A stretch of DNA of 64,000 nt from Odoribacter sp. (GTDB lineage Bacteria > Bacteroidota > Bacteroidia > Bacteroidales > Prolixibacteraceae): positions 62,001 to 126,000 of the forward strand of contig PNOH01000007.1 of the NCBI GenBank assembly GCA_013824715.1. Direction: 5' to 3'. The position numbers and the translations under genes are program-made. The notes under the pieces were generated by a model. It worked only from the letters and a program-made list of their open reading frames with translations, was not told where the DNA came from and did no database searches. Below are positions 33,713 to 42,136 of the stretch, one piece after another. How positions within the stretch are numbered: the first letter of the stretch is position 1; every line of letters begins with the position of its first letter.

Positions 33713-34180
33713 TTATTTCTTTTTCAGGTATGCACTTAAAATTTCGCGGACTTTTTCAGCAGTCAGATCGGTATAAACTTCATTGTTGATCAGCATGGCC
33801 GGAGCCTTGTGGCAAAAACCCAGGCAATTGGACTGGAGCAGCGAAAAATTTCCATCGGGAGTGGTTCCTCCGACATTGATTTTCAACATATCTTCAATAG
33901 CAAGCAAAATTTGATTTTTGCCTTTCATGGAACAGGTAATGGTTTTGCAGATACGGATGATGTATTTGCCCATTTTTTTGTATTCCAGAAAAGAATAAAA
34001 AGTTGCCGTACCGAATACTTCAGAAGCTGGAAGGTCAAGTTCGCGCGCTATTTCGATCATCGAATATTCAGACAAGTATTTTTCCTGCTCAACAACTCCC
34101 TGAAGGATCGGAAGTAGGTTGTGCCTGTCACGACCATGTTGATCGGCCAGGTTTTTGATTAGTTCGGAAACAGGATACAT
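33713..34180 (-). CDS. hydC: HydC/NuoE-like [2Fe-2S] subunit, cluster 1
   Basis: This 155-residue protein has a helical N-terminus and a thioredoxin-like [2Fe-2S] domain with cysteine pairs in ICKTITCSMKG and NCLGFCHKAP. It bridges electrons from the flavin subunit to HydA. It is the first gene of the three-gene cluster. Neither a clear TAnnTTTG nor a spaced TTG is evident in the 213-bp region upstream. Confidence 0.92.
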   Translation of the reverse strand: MYPVSELIKNLADQHGRDRHNLLPILQGVVEQEKYLSEYSMIEIARELDLPASEVFGTATFYSFLEYKKMGKYIIRICKTITCSMKGKNQILLAIEDMLKINVGGTTPDGNFSLLQSNCLGFCHKAPAMLINNEVYTDLTAEKVREILSAYLKKK

Positions 34181-34212
34181 AATAAAGAGTGTTTAAAGAT
34201 TTAAAAATAAAC

Positions 34213-34237
34213 TGCCCCAAAGAAGTCGCAGGGGGCA
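34213..34237 (-). terminator. Possible terminator after the alpha/beta hydrolase gene
   Basis: TGCCCC/GGGGCA form a 6-bp stem, with AGTTTATTTTTAAA following on the minus strand. The stem is short and the loop long (13 bases). It lies about 160 bp downstream of the hydrolase stop and just upstream of the hydC gene. Confidence 0.35.
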
Positions 34238-34393
34238 TTTCATTTTCCATAAAAATAGGGAAGTTGAAAGACATAAACTATGGTTATAGCGCAGAAAAAT
34301 GCAGGAAACACCTGTTATTCGACATGTTTAGTGGATTGAAAAACAAAGTGATGAGAAATGAGAATTGAAGCAAAAACCAAAACTGACAACCTT

Positions 34394-35236
34394 TTATTTC
34401 TTCAATATCTTCAGGAGTAAATTAAAGGCAGGTTCGGCCATTTCTCCATGATTAAATCCACCCAGTTCATACAGAAAGGTTTGTTTGTTGCCTGAAAGTT
34501 TCATCATTCGCCACATGTAGGCATTTTCTTCATAGCGGCCCAGCATTTCCAACTCGCGGTCGCCGGTAATTAAATACAGTGGAGGAGCATCGGCCCGAAT
34601 ATGAAAAAGTGGCGCAAACTCATCAACCACGGGCTGAGTATCTGGAATGCCACGTTCTTTTCGGATAATAAAATGGGTAATCATCTGCCCGCTGAACGGC
34701 ACCAGTTTTTGGATTGAATTGGCATCAATTCCATAGGCTGCCAGATAATGTTTGTCGAGGCCAATCATGCAGGCGAGGTAGCCTCCAGCCGAATGACCTG
34801 AAACGATAATTTTCTTCGGATCGCCACCGTATTTACTGATATTTTTGAAAACCCAGGCGATAGCAGCAGCGGCATCATCAATAAATGCGGGGCTTTTTAC
34901 TTTCGGGCTCAACCGGTAATTCACAGCCACAACCGCCAGTTTTCGATTTTTCAATCGCTCCGGAATTGATTTTTCTCCGGCAGTCAAACCACCACCATGA
35001 AACCAAACGACTGTTGTAAAATTATCCTCATTCTCAGGAAAATAAATATCCAGTTTACACCGATCCCTCATATATTCGTCGAGGTTTTCGCCAGAACGAT
35101 ACGAGATATTTAGCTCTGTTTTATATGTGGTAGTTCCTGTTTCAGGTTGTGAAAAAACAAGGAGCACAGAAAAAAGAAAAAAGAAAAGAGGAACGAGTTT
35201 CATTGTTGGAGTTACCTTATTTTGTTTGTTCTTCAA
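34394..35236 (-). CDS. Secreted alpha/beta-hydrolase (esterase-like)
   Basis: This 280-residue protein has an N-terminal signal peptide (about residues 10-30, LVPLFFFLFSVLLVFS). The oxyanion motif HGGGLTAGEKS, the nucleophile in VSGHSAGGYLACM, a probable acid in LITGDRELE and a histidine in GGFNHGEM complete the hydrolase triad. It resembles carboxylesterases of the BD-FAE / acetylxylan-esterase-like group, which hydrolyse small esters in the periplasm. The stop of the nucleotidyltransferase gene at 35240 is 3 bp from its start, so the two may be co-transcribed by chance of packing. No related pathway gene adjoins. Confidence 0.85.
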   Translation of the reverse strand: MKNKQNKVTPTMKLVPLFFFLFSVLLVFSQPETGTTTYKTELNISYRSGENLDEYMRDRCKLDIYFPENEDNFTTVVWFHGGGLTAGEKSIPERLKNRKLAVVAVNYRLSPKVKSPAFIDDAAAAIAWVFKNISKYGGDPKKIIVSGHSAGGYLACMIGLDKHYLAAYGIDANSIQKLVPFSGQMITHFIIRKERGIPDTQPVVDEFAPLFHIRADAPPLYLITGDRELEMLGRYEENAYMWRMMKLSGNKQTFLYELGGFNHGEMAEPAFNLLLKILKK

Positions 35237-35239
35237 TAG

Positions 35240-35569
35240 TCATACATGAATTCCTTCCAGGATTGCCCTTTGAAAAATAGGTTGTTTTCCTCTTAGCGTA
35301 CCTACCTCTGAAACTGATAGAATATGTGAATCAATTAGAATATCACTTTGAAGTTCAATATCATAGCAAATCTCTGAGATTTTACGTTTTTGATTCCAAT
35401 CAGGTTCTTGTTTGAGAATAATCAGTACATCAAAATCAGAAAACTCGTCTGCTATTTCGGTTGACCGGGAGCCAAAAAGAATTACTTCCAGAACTAAATC
35501 TCCCAGTACATCCTGAAGTTCATCTTTCAGTTTTTTTATTATCTGAATATCTTTAACCACGTATTTCAA
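35240..35569 (-). CDS. MNT-type nucleotidyltransferase domain protein
   Basis: This 109-residue protein has the nucleotidyltransferase motif GSRSTEIADEFSDFDVLII (GS plus D-x-D). It matches minimal nucleotidyltransferases that often pair with HEPN proteins. No HEPN gene is adjacent, so a toxin-antitoxin role is unsupported. The open frame begins with TTG at 35569, or GTG at 35560. The -7-like box at 35595 supports a start in this region. Confidence 0.75.
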   Translation of the reverse strand: MKYVVKDIQIIKKLKDELQDVLGDLVLEVILFGSRSTEIADEFSDFDVLIILKQEPDWNQKRKISEICYDIELQSDILIDSHILSVSEVGTLRGKQPIFQRAILEGIHV

Positions 35570-35594
35570 CTTAAAAAATTGGAAAAGTTACTTT

Positions 35595-35602
35595 CAAATA
35601 TA
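35595..35602 (-). promoter_or_regulatory. Candidate -7 element (TATATTTG)
   Basis: On the minus strand TATATTTG matches TAnnTTTG, 25 bp upstream of the nucleotidyltransferase start. No spaced TTG is obvious. Confidence 0.35.
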
Positions 35603-35656
35603 GGAAATTTTTAAGTGAATTTGCTTTTCAGGTTCTCTCATCCTTTAAGTCCAGTA

Positions 35657-35681
35657 AGCGGGTGATTTCGAGTCACCCGCT
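35657..35681 (-). terminator. Stem-loop after hydrogenase cluster 2
   Basis: AGCGGGTGA/TCACCCGCT form a 9-bp perfect stem with a 7-base loop, 15 bp past the hydC stop on the minus strand. There is no strong T run after it, so it may end transcription with help or stabilise the mRNA end. Confidence 0.55.
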
Positions 35682-35695
35682 CACTAATCCTTACA

Positions 35696-36202
35696 TTATG
35701 CACTCTTTACTTCCGAAGCGCCGACTTCCTTGTATTCGGCAATGATCGTTTTTACCATTTGTGGCGAGACACGGCCAAAAACTTTTTCGCCAACCAACAC
35801 CACGGGCGCCAACCCACAGGCGCCTACGCAGCGCAGGCAGTTGAGCGAGAATTTCCCGTCGGGCGTTGACTGCCCGACTTCAACTTTCAGTTGTCGCTTA
35901 AACTCGGACAGCACTTGTTCTGCCCCACGTACGTAACAAGCGGTTCCCATGCAAATTGAAATCGGGTGTTCGCCCATGGGGATCATGGTAAAAAAGGAGT
36001 AAAAAGTTACGACTCCGTAAACCTTGGCCACTGAGATATTCAGTTCTTTGGCAATCACTTCCTGAACTTCGGCAGGTAAATAGCCCAACTTTCCCTGAAC
36101 CTGGTGCAACACATTGATCAGTTCGCTTCCCTGGTTCCCAAAATCGGAACAGATTGTTTTAATCAGTCCGATGGCTTTTTCTGAAAGTTTTATTCCTGGC
36201 AT
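35696..36202 (-). CDS. hydC: HydC/NuoE-like [2Fe-2S] subunit, cluster 2
   Basis: This 168-residue protein has an N-terminal helical part (SDFGNQGSELINVLHQVQ, KLGYLPAEVQEVIAKELN) and a thioredoxin-like [2Fe-2S] domain with cysteines in ICMGTACYVRG and NCLRCVGACGLAP. It is the small electron-transfer subunit of the HydABC complex, linking the flavin protein to HydA. It is the last gene of cluster 2, 91 bp after hydA, and its end is followed by a stem-loop. Confidence 0.93.
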   Translation of the reverse strand: MPGIKLSEKAIGLIKTICSDFGNQGSELINVLHQVQGKLGYLPAEVQEVIAKELNISVAKVYGVVTFYSFFTMIPMGEHPISICMGTACYVRGAEQVLSEFKRQLKVEVGQSTPDGKFSLNCLRCVGACGLAPVVLVGEKVFGRVSPQMVKTIIAEYKEVGASEVKSA

Positions 36203-36293
36203 TGCTATAAAGTTGATTCGTTAATAATTTTAGTTAATGCTTGTCATTCAATGACCACAAATGACGCGAAGCTAATGACCACCAATGACTTCC

Positions 36294-38045
36294 CTAGCTC
36301 CGGTCAAAATATTTGGTGTGCAGCAGATGGTGCGACTTTTCGCTTAACGGCGCTCCCAAAAATTCTTCGTAAAGCTTGGTGATGTATGGATTTTCGTGCG
36401 ATTTACGGATGGTTTTATTCTGATCTTCCGAATAAATGGCCCGTTGGCGTTTTTTCAGGATTTCAGAGTCGCCATGATGATAGGGCTGTCCGCCACCGCC
36501 AATGCAACCTCCAGGGCACGACATGATTTCAATGGCATGAAATTCACTGGTCCCGGCCTGAATTTCTTCAAGTAACTTACGCGCATTACCTAATCCATGA
36601 GCAATTCCGATGTTGATCGGCGTTCCGTTGAAATCGATGGTCGCTTTGCGCAATCCATCCATTCCGCGTAATTCTTCGAAGTCGAGCCGTGGCAATTGTT
36701 TTCCGGTAAATATTTCGTAAGCTGTACGTACTGCTGCCTCAATCACACCGCCGGTAGTTCCAAAGATGACCCCCGCTCCTGTGGACTCACCCATTGGGGC
36801 ATCAAAGTCTTCATTCTGCAACGATTTAAAATCAATGTTAGATAGATTGATCAAATGCGCCAGTTCGCGCGTACTCAGCGCAAAGTCAACGTCAGGATTT
36901 CCATTTACCGAAAACTCCGGACGGCTGCTTTCGTATTTTTTGGCCAAACATGGCATGATGGATACCACTACTAAATTCTCGCGTTTCACGCCGATTTTAT
37001 CGGCAAAATAAGTTTTGGCAATCGAACCAAACATTTGCTGGGGCGAACGGGCAGTAGATGGAATATCCTTCAATTCAGGAAAATGATGTTCGAAAAATTT
37101 CACCCAGGCCGGACAGCAGGAAGTAAGGATCGGAAGTTTCACCTGCTGGTCGCCTGCCATGAATGCCGACAAACGGTTCAATAATTCGGTTCCCTCTTCC
37201 AGAATGGTAAGGTCGGCCGCAAAATCGGTATCAAAGACATAGTCAAAGCCCAAACGGCGTAAGGCAGCGACCATTTTCCCGGTTACCAAAGTTCCGGCAG
37301 GCATACCGAATTCCTCGCCTAAAGCAGCGCGTACAGCCGGAGCTGTTTGTACAATTACCGTTTTTGATGGATCAGAAAGCGCCCGGATAACAGCTCCGGT
37401 TTCGTCAACTTCGGTTAGGGCGCCGGTCGGGCAAACAGCCACACACTGGCCACAATAGGTGCAAACCGAATGATCGAGGTTCATTTCGAAAGCAGGTGAA
37501 ACCACAGCCTGGAATCCGCGGTTGACGGCTGAAAGGACACCAATGGTCTGCACATCGTTGCACATGGTTTCGCAACGGCGGCACATGATGCACTTGTTAA
37601 TTTCGCGGATGATGGCCGGTGAAGTATCTTCCCGGTACACCGAATGTTCTCCCTGGTAATGAATCTTCCGGATTCCGAGGTGATTGGCCATGTTCTGCAG
37701 GTCGCAGTTGCCCGATTTGGCACAAATCAGGCATTCAGCCGGATGGTCCGACAAAATGAGTTCAACAACAGTGCGGCGTGCATTCACTACCCTGATCGTA
37801 TGCGTGCTGATTTCCATTCCTTCGCTGGCTTCGGTGCAGCAGGCAGGCGCCAGGTTTCTCCGGCCCTTTACTTCAACCACGCAAACCCGGCATCCTCCCG
37901 GTTTATTTTCAATGTTCATGTCATCGAGCTTCATGTAGCAGAGAGTTGGAATATCAATCCCGATGCCCGATGCAGCTTCTAAAACCGTTGAGCCTTTGCG
38001 GACAACTACCGGTTTGTGATCTATGATGAGATTTACCATTTCCAT
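36294..38045 (-). CDS. hydA: [FeFe] hydrogenase catalytic subunit HydA, cluster 2
   Basis: This 583-residue protein has an N-terminal [2Fe-2S] domain (LCYMKLDDM, GGCRVCVVEV), a His/Cys [4Fe-4S] site (SDHPAECLICAKSGNCDLQ), two ferredoxin motifs (KCIMCRRCETMC, CTYCGQCVAVCP) and the H-cluster motifs TSCCPAWVKFFE, IMPCLAKKYE and MSCPGGCIGGGGQP. It is full-length for the trimeric NAD(P)-linked hydrogenases. Its partners HydB (597 residues, 12 bp upstream) and HydC are in the same operon. With a full HydB, the complex is likely to bifurcate electrons between ferredoxin and NAD+ or run the reverse. It resembles the cluster 1 enzyme but has the standard TSCCP. Confidence 0.95.
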   Translation of the reverse strand: MEMVNLIIDHKPVVVRKGSTVLEAASGIGIDIPTLCYMKLDDMNIENKPGGCRVCVVEVKGRRNLAPACCTEASEGMEISTHTIRVVNARRTVVELILSDHPAECLICAKSGNCDLQNMANHLGIRKIHYQGEHSVYREDTSPAIIREINKCIMCRRCETMCNDVQTIGVLSAVNRGFQAVVSPAFEMNLDHSVCTYCGQCVAVCPTGALTEVDETGAVIRALSDPSKTVIVQTAPAVRAALGEEFGMPAGTLVTGKMVAALRRLGFDYVFDTDFAADLTILEEGTELLNRLSAFMAGDQQVKLPILTSCCPAWVKFFEHHFPELKDIPSTARSPQQMFGSIAKTYFADKIGVKRENLVVVSIMPCLAKKYESSRPEFSVNGNPDVDFALSTRELAHLINLSNIDFKSLQNEDFDAPMGESTGAGVIFGTTGGVIEAAVRTAYEIFTGKQLPRLDFEELRGMDGLRKATIDFNGTPINIGIAHGLGNARKLLEEIQAGTSEFHAIEIMSCPGGCIGGGGQPYHHGDSEILKKRQRAIYSEDQNKTIRKSHENPYITKLYEEFLGAPLSEKSHHLLHTKYFDRS

Positions 38046-38057
38046 AACTTGTATTTT

Positions 38058-39851
38058 TTATGCGATTAATACTGCGTCAAACTTGCACTTCTCGAAACAT
38101 ACCCCACATTTGATGCACAACGACTGGACGATGTAATGCAAGCCCCGTTTTTCTCCTGAAATAGCGCCGACAGGGCAATTTCGGAAACAGAGTGTGCAAC
38201 CGGTGCATTTATCCGCATCAATGGTATAGTTTACCAATGCCTTACATTGACCTGCCGGACATGTTGATGAGTTTACATGGGCCAGATACTCGTCATAAAA
38301 GTTGTCGAGTGTCGAAAGGACTGGGTTTGGTGAAGTTTGTCCCAGGCCACAGAGTGAAGTATCTTTAATCACATTACTGAGCATTCGCAACCTGTTCAGG
38401 TCCTCCAATTCGCCTTTGCCGTCAGTAATTTTCTCCAGAATTTCGTAGAGCCGTTTATTGCCGATCCGGCAGGGAGTACATTTTCCACACGATTCTTCCA
38501 AAGTAAATTCGAGATAGAATTTGGCGATGGCTACCATACAACTCGAATCATCAAGTACAATCATTCCGCCGGAACCCATCATAGAACCTGCGGCCACCAG
38601 GTTATCGTAGTCTATCGGGGTATCGAGAAATGATTTAGTGAGGCAACCTCCTGAAGGGCCACCGGTTTGGACTGCCTTGAATTCGCGGCCATCTTTGATG
38701 CCCCCGCCAATATCGTATATGATTTCGCGAAGGGTGATTCCCATCGGAACTTCGATCAGGCCAACATTATTGATATTTCCGGCAAGGGCAAACACTTTGG
38801 TGCCTTTTGACTTTTCAGTGCCGATTGAAGCGAACCACTCTGCTCCTTTGTTGATGATGACCGGGATATTGGCAAATGTTTCCACGTTGTTCACATTGGT
38901 TGGTTTGCCGTTGTATCCCTTTTCAGCCGGAAAAGGAGGTTTGACGGTTGGTTCGCCGCGCTGGCCTTCCATTGAATGAATCAGGGCAGTTTCTTCGCCG
39001 CAAACAAAAGCTCCGGCACCATAGCGGATTTCAATGTCAAAATTAAATCCGGTCCCCAGGATATCATTTCCCAGCAACCCATATTCGCGGGCCTGGCCGA
39101 TGGCAATCTTCAGGCGCTCGATAGCCAGTGGATATTCGGCCCGGATGTAAACCAAACCTTTGTCGGCGCCGATGCAAAATCCGCAAATAGCCATTGCTTC
39201 GAGTACCGAATGCGGGTCGCCTTCCAGAATTGAACGATCCATGAACGCCCCCGGATCACCTTCGTCGGCATTGCAAACGACGTATTTTTGATCGCTGAAT
39301 GATTTTCGCGTCAGTTCCCATTTCAGTCCGGTTGGAAAGCCACCGCCACCGCGTCCACGGAGACCTGAATCTTTGACCATCCGGATCACTTCAGCAGGAG
39401 ATTTTTCACTCAGGCAGGTTCCAAGCGCAGAATAGCCATGGCGGGCAATGTATTCTTCAATGTTTTCAGGATTGATGAACCCACAGTTTCGAAGGGCAAT
39501 GCGGATTTGTTTCTTATAAAAATCCATTCCTTTCGAGTCGCCAATCCGTTCGTTTGTTTCCGGATTTAAATACAGTAAACGCTCTAATTTTCTTCCTTTA
39601 ATGATGTGCTCGTCCACAATTTCGGGTACATCTTCAGGAGTAACCCGTGTGTAAAATGTATTGTCGGGAAGGATTTTCACGATCGGGCCTTTTTCGCAAA
39701 ACCCGAAACATCCGGTCAGGATGACCTGAATTTCGTCGGCCAGCCCATATTCGTTCAGTTTGTTTTTGAAATTTGTTTGGATCAGTTCGCTTTGTGAAGC
39801 CATACATCCGGTGCCACCGCACACAAGGATATGCATATTGTATTCGGCCAT
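38058..39851 (-). CDS. hydB: HydB/NuoF-like flavoprotein, cluster 2 (with extra Fe-S domains)
   Basis: This 597-residue protein has three parts. A thioredoxin-like [2Fe-2S] domain (CGGTGCMAS, TGCFGFCEKGP) occupies about residues 8-100. The FMN/NAD-binding core follows with GRGGGGFPTGLKWELT, NADEGDPGAFMDRS and one [4Fe-4S] site ESCGKCTPCRIG. The C-terminal ferredoxin domain has CTGCTLCFRNCPVGAI and CIKCGVCFEKCKFDAV. This is the form of HydB seen in electron-bifurcating hydrogenases, where the C-terminal clusters and zinc-type sites pass electrons to ferredoxin. It follows a [2Fe-2S] protein gene by 18 bp and precedes hydA by 12 bp. Confidence 0.95.
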   Translation of the reverse strand: MAEYNMHILVCGGTGCMASQSELIQTNFKNKLNEYGLADEIQVILTGCFGFCEKGPIVKILPDNTFYTRVTPEDVPEIVDEHIIKGRKLERLLYLNPETNERIGDSKGMDFYKKQIRIALRNCGFINPENIEEYIARHGYSALGTCLSEKSPAEVIRMVKDSGLRGRGGGGFPTGLKWELTRKSFSDQKYVVCNADEGDPGAFMDRSILEGDPHSVLEAMAICGFCIGADKGLVYIRAEYPLAIERLKIAIGQAREYGLLGNDILGTGFNFDIEIRYGAGAFVCGEETALIHSMEGQRGEPTVKPPFPAEKGYNGKPTNVNNVETFANIPVIINKGAEWFASIGTEKSKGTKVFALAGNINNVGLIEVPMGITLREIIYDIGGGIKDGREFKAVQTGGPSGGCLTKSFLDTPIDYDNLVAAGSMMGSGGMIVLDDSSCMVAIAKFYLEFTLEESCGKCTPCRIGNKRLYEILEKITDGKGELEDLNRLRMLSNVIKDTSLCGLGQTSPNPVLSTLDNFYDEYLAHVNSSTCPAGQCKALVNYTIDADKCTGCTLCFRNCPVGAISGEKRGLHYIVQSLCIKCGVCFEKCKFDAVLIA

Positions 39852-39869
39852 ATTTTTCGTTTCGATGAA

Positions 39870-40265
39870 TTAATTGTCAATTGATGAATAATTTGCCGGA
39901 ATAATCCCATCAACCAGCTCGTTGAGTTTGATGTGCTTTTCGATGATTTCGAGGGCTTTGGTTCTGCTTACAAAACCATAAACCACCGGTTCTTTCCCCG
40001 GAATGGTTAGTTCGATGGTTGGTTCGGCATAGCAATACCCCATACATCCGGTTTGGGTAACCAGGGCGTCAATTCCCTGGTGATCCAGTTCTTCAATCAA
40101 ATAGGTCATGGTTTCTTTTGCTCCTGAAGCAATACCGCAGGTAGCCATGGAGACTTTGATTTGAACCAGGCTTTCAGGAATATCACCCTTTTCTCTTAAT
40201 TTTATTTTTGACTGTACTTCGGACTGTAGTTTTTTTAAGTCAGCCAGGGTTTTAATTTTGTTCAT
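39870..40265 (-). CDS. Thioredoxin-like [2Fe-2S] ferredoxin protein (first gene of cluster 2)
   Basis: The start is ATG 40265; an in-frame upstream Met at 40304 is less likely. The 131-residue protein has a (2Fe-2S) thioredoxin-like domain with cysteines in VSMATCGIASGA and TGCMGYCYAEP. Such small proteins accompany hydABC in several anaerobes and may pass electrons to or from the NADH-linked subunits. It lies 90 bp downstream of the GHKL ATPase gene and 18 bp before hydB, so it could belong to either transcript. Its N-terminal helix NKIKTLADLKKLQSEVQ-like is typical for HydD-type companions. Confidence 0.88.
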   Translation of the reverse strand: MNKIKTLADLKKLQSEVQSKIKLREKGDIPESLVQIKVSMATCGIASGAKETMTYLIEELDHQGIDALVTQTGCMGYCYAEPTIELTIPGKEPVVYGFVSRTKALEIIEKHIKLNELVDGIIPANYSSIDN

Positions 40266-40354
40266 AGTTGTGTGGTTATGGATGCTTTTTATGATATTAA
40301 TCATTATTGGCTAAAGATCAGTACTTTAAACTGTTTTTTTTCTAAGTTTTATCA

Positions 40355-40903
40355 TCATTCACTAATTTGGATCAATTCTAAATTCTCTTTAAGCATTTCC
40401 TTCAGAAAAGACCGCACATCGGGATTGTTAAGTGGGACATTATCAAGTGTTTGTCTGATTTTTCTTGTATCAAGTTCAAACTCTCCGGACAGAGTTTGAT
40501 GTTTAAAGACATAGTCTGCCTCACCTGTAGAGCATAACAGGATGAAAAGTGTACCAACCAGATCGCCCATAATTGGCCGGTCGAGGTGGTTCAGACCAAA
40601 AACTGCTGTTACGCGCGTTCCTTTTCCCCATTCAGAAACTATCTCAAATGATCCTTCTGTCATCTCTGCATTCTGCTTGAAAAGCGACAACCCAAGTCCA
40701 ACTTTTCGGGTGGCGCGCGAGGTGTAAAACGGATCGATGGCGCGCTCCAGTTGCTCCTTACTCATGCCTATACCATCGTCAGTTATGGTAATAATCAGTT
40801 GATTCTCATTGGTCCGTTCCATTATTTCAATCCCAATAAGCTTTGCTTTAGCCCGAATCGAGTTCTGGACAATATCGAGTATATGTAGGGAAAGTTCTTT
40901 CAT
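40355..40903 (-). CDS. GHKL ATPase (anti-sigma/histidine-kinase-like) of the hydrogenase region
   Basis: This 182-residue protein has the Bergerat-fold ATP site: N-box IVQNSIRAKA, G1 DDGIGMSKE and G2 GLGLSLF. It resembles a histidine-kinase ATPase domain without an obvious dimerisation/phosphoacceptor histidine region. A histidine at residue 7 (LSLHILDIVQ) is present, but its role is unknown. Proteins of this kind recur next to [FeFe] hydrogenase genes in anaerobes. It could phosphorylate a partner (PHP, DRTGG) or act as an anti-sigma-like switch. It is 90 bp upstream of the [2Fe-2S] protein gene. Confidence 0.8.
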   Translation of the reverse strand: MKELSLHILDIVQNSIRAKAKLIGIEIMERTNENQLIITITDDGIGMSKEQLERAIDPFYTSRATRKVGLGLSLFKQNAEMTEGSFEIVSEWGKGTRVTAVFGLNHLDRPIMGDLVGTLFILLCSTGEADYVFKHQTLSGEFELDTRKIRQTLDNVPLNNPDVRSFLKEMLKENLELIQISE

Positions 40904-40910
40904 ACGAAGA

Positions 40911-40941
40911 AGCCTCCCCTAACCCCTCCACAGGAGGAGAA
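40911..40941. repeat. GC-rich intergenic repeat (AGCCTCCCCTAACCCCTCCACAGGAGGAGAA)
   Basis: The C-rich word is followed by a hairpin (CTCC ... GGAG) in the gap after the GHKL ATPase. It matches the related repeats at 27.95, 43.91 and 55.2 kb. The 40942-41027 remainder is AT-rich and I see no gene. Confidence 0.6.
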
Positions 40942-41027
40942 TTGATGTCGGTATTCGACAATATTTATCTTGAATTTAAGACTCATTTACTGAATTTTAT
41001 TCAATGACATTTCTTTCAGAATTTTAA

Positions 41028-41798
41028 TTACCTGACTCCCTTCTCTTGTGGAGAAGGGTTGGGGATGAGGCTTCTTCTTCCATCCTCATTATACATTGCC
41101 TTTCTCAATTCTCCAAAAGTCGGGCTTTCTATTTCAAATAGGGTAAACGTTTTTCCCAGATCTCCCGGATAATGTGCATCCGAAAATTTAACCAATGTAA
41201 TTTCGGGACTGATCCTGTAATTTTCACGAATTGTTTTCTCCTGGGCCAATTTCGAAATCTGAAGAGCATCAACCTTCAATTCAGGAGGAATAAAACCCAG
41301 TTGACTGAAGATGCTGTTTCGGGACCGGTCGATATGTGCCGGAATAAAAATTCCGGAGAGTTCGTGTACTTTCTGCTCAACCTCTTCAATACTTACATCT
41401 AATGACGCGCCCAAATAATTAACCTGCTCTTCCAGAATATTCCCGTTTTCATCAACCAAAACCTGATAGCCAAATAAATCAGGATTATTCAGGATAACTG
41501 TCAGATGTTGGTCCAGAAAATTCTGAAAAACTGCCAAAGCATCAAAATCACTGAATAGTGCGAGACTGTGTACTTCTTCGCGGGATGTGATTTCGCAACC
41601 CGGAATGACTGCCAAACCCGACTTTTGCCCTAATTTCCAAACCATTTCGCACTGTTTGGTGCTGTTATGATCGGTTATCCCGATAATTTCCAATCCTTGG
41701 CGGCGAGCCAGGGATACAATACGCGCAGGGCTCATTTCCAGATCACTACATGGCGACAAAACCGTGTGGATATGAAGATCAGTCCTGAACGATTTCAT
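41028..41798 (-). CDS. PHP-domain phosphoesterase-like protein
   Basis: This 256-residue protein has the PHP motifs: DLHIHTVLSPCSD, GITDHNS, IPGCEITSREEVH, and a DAHYPGDLGK histidine segment near residue 210. These coordinate metal ions in DNA polymerase/histidinol phosphatase-type phosphoesterases, so a phosphatase or nucleotidase activity is possible. The last 16 residues (RRSLIPNPSPQEKGVR) are translated from the intergenic GC-rich repeat, suggesting the original stop was lost. It lies 3 bp downstream of the first DRTGG gene and so shares its operon. Confidence 0.85.
   Translation of the reverse strand: MKSFRTDLHIHTVLSPCSDLEMSPARIVSLARRQGLEIIGITDHNSTKQCEMVWKLGQKSGLAVIPGCEITSREEVHSLALFSDFDALAVFQNFLDQHLTVILNNPDLFGYQVLVDENGNILEEQVNYLGASLDVSIEEVEQKVHELSGIFIPAHIDRSRNSIFSQLGFIPPELKVDALQISKLAQEKTIRENYRISPEITLVKFSDAHYPGDLGKTFTLFEIESPTFGELRKAMYNEDGRRSLIPNPSPQEKGVR
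41034..41078 (-). repeat. GC-rich repeat inside the 3' end of the PHP gene
   Basis: CTCCCTTCTCTTGTGGAGAAGGGTTGGGGATGAGG is the same family as the repeat at 27950. On the minus strand it encodes SLIPNPSPQEKGV at the C-terminus of the PHP protein. Confidence 0.8.
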
Positions 41799-41800
41799 GG

Positions 41801-42136
41801 CTACGGATTTAAAATTTGGTAAATCTTTCCGGCTATTTCGAATGTAGAAAAGTTGGCTCCCAATAGTGGTATGTTTTCTTCGTTGGAGTGCCTGACTGTA
41901 CTTTCCGGTGGTTCCAGGTTATTGACCAGAACCACAGCTACCAAATCTTTTAACGAAGCAATAGCCATTACATTCTGATGTACCTGAAGGGTTATCCAGA
42001 CTTCACCCTCCCGGGCATTCCCCATCACATCACTTAGCAGGTCGGAAACATATCCGCCGGTAATTTCACGATCGAGACCTTTTCGGCCCGAATACACGGT
42101 TAATCCTAATTTTTCTACTAGTTCAGAAACCTTCAT
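41801..42136 (-). CDS. DRTGG-domain protein (second in the hydrogenase sensor set)
   Basis: The start is ATG 42136; a further in-frame extension to 42199 overlaps the upstream gene more. The 111-residue protein is a DRTGG domain, with ITGGYVSDLLSDVMGNAREGEVWITLQ as its core. DRTGG domains are named for a motif in HPr kinase-like and CBS-associated proteins and are thought to bind small ligands. It overlaps the end of the H-cluster-like protein gene by 14 bp, indicating tight co-translation. A paralogue lies at 44064-44408. Confidence 0.8.
   Translation of the reverse strand: MKVSELVEKLGLTVYSGRKGLDREITGGYVSDLLSDVMGNAREGEVWITLQVHQNVMAIASLKDLVAVVLVNNLEPPESTVRHSNEENIPLLGANFSTFEIAGKIYQILNP

Noticed and set aside
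35240-35569. MNT nucleotidyltransferase as half of a HEPN/MNT toxin-antitoxin pair
   Set aside because: No HEPN-type gene lies on either side; neighbours are a hydrolase and the hydrogenase terminator.
40934-41000. A tRNA or small RNA in the gap after the GHKL ATPase
   Set aside because: I see no cloverleaf or strong terminator pair; the gap holds only the GC-rich repeat and AT-rich sequence.
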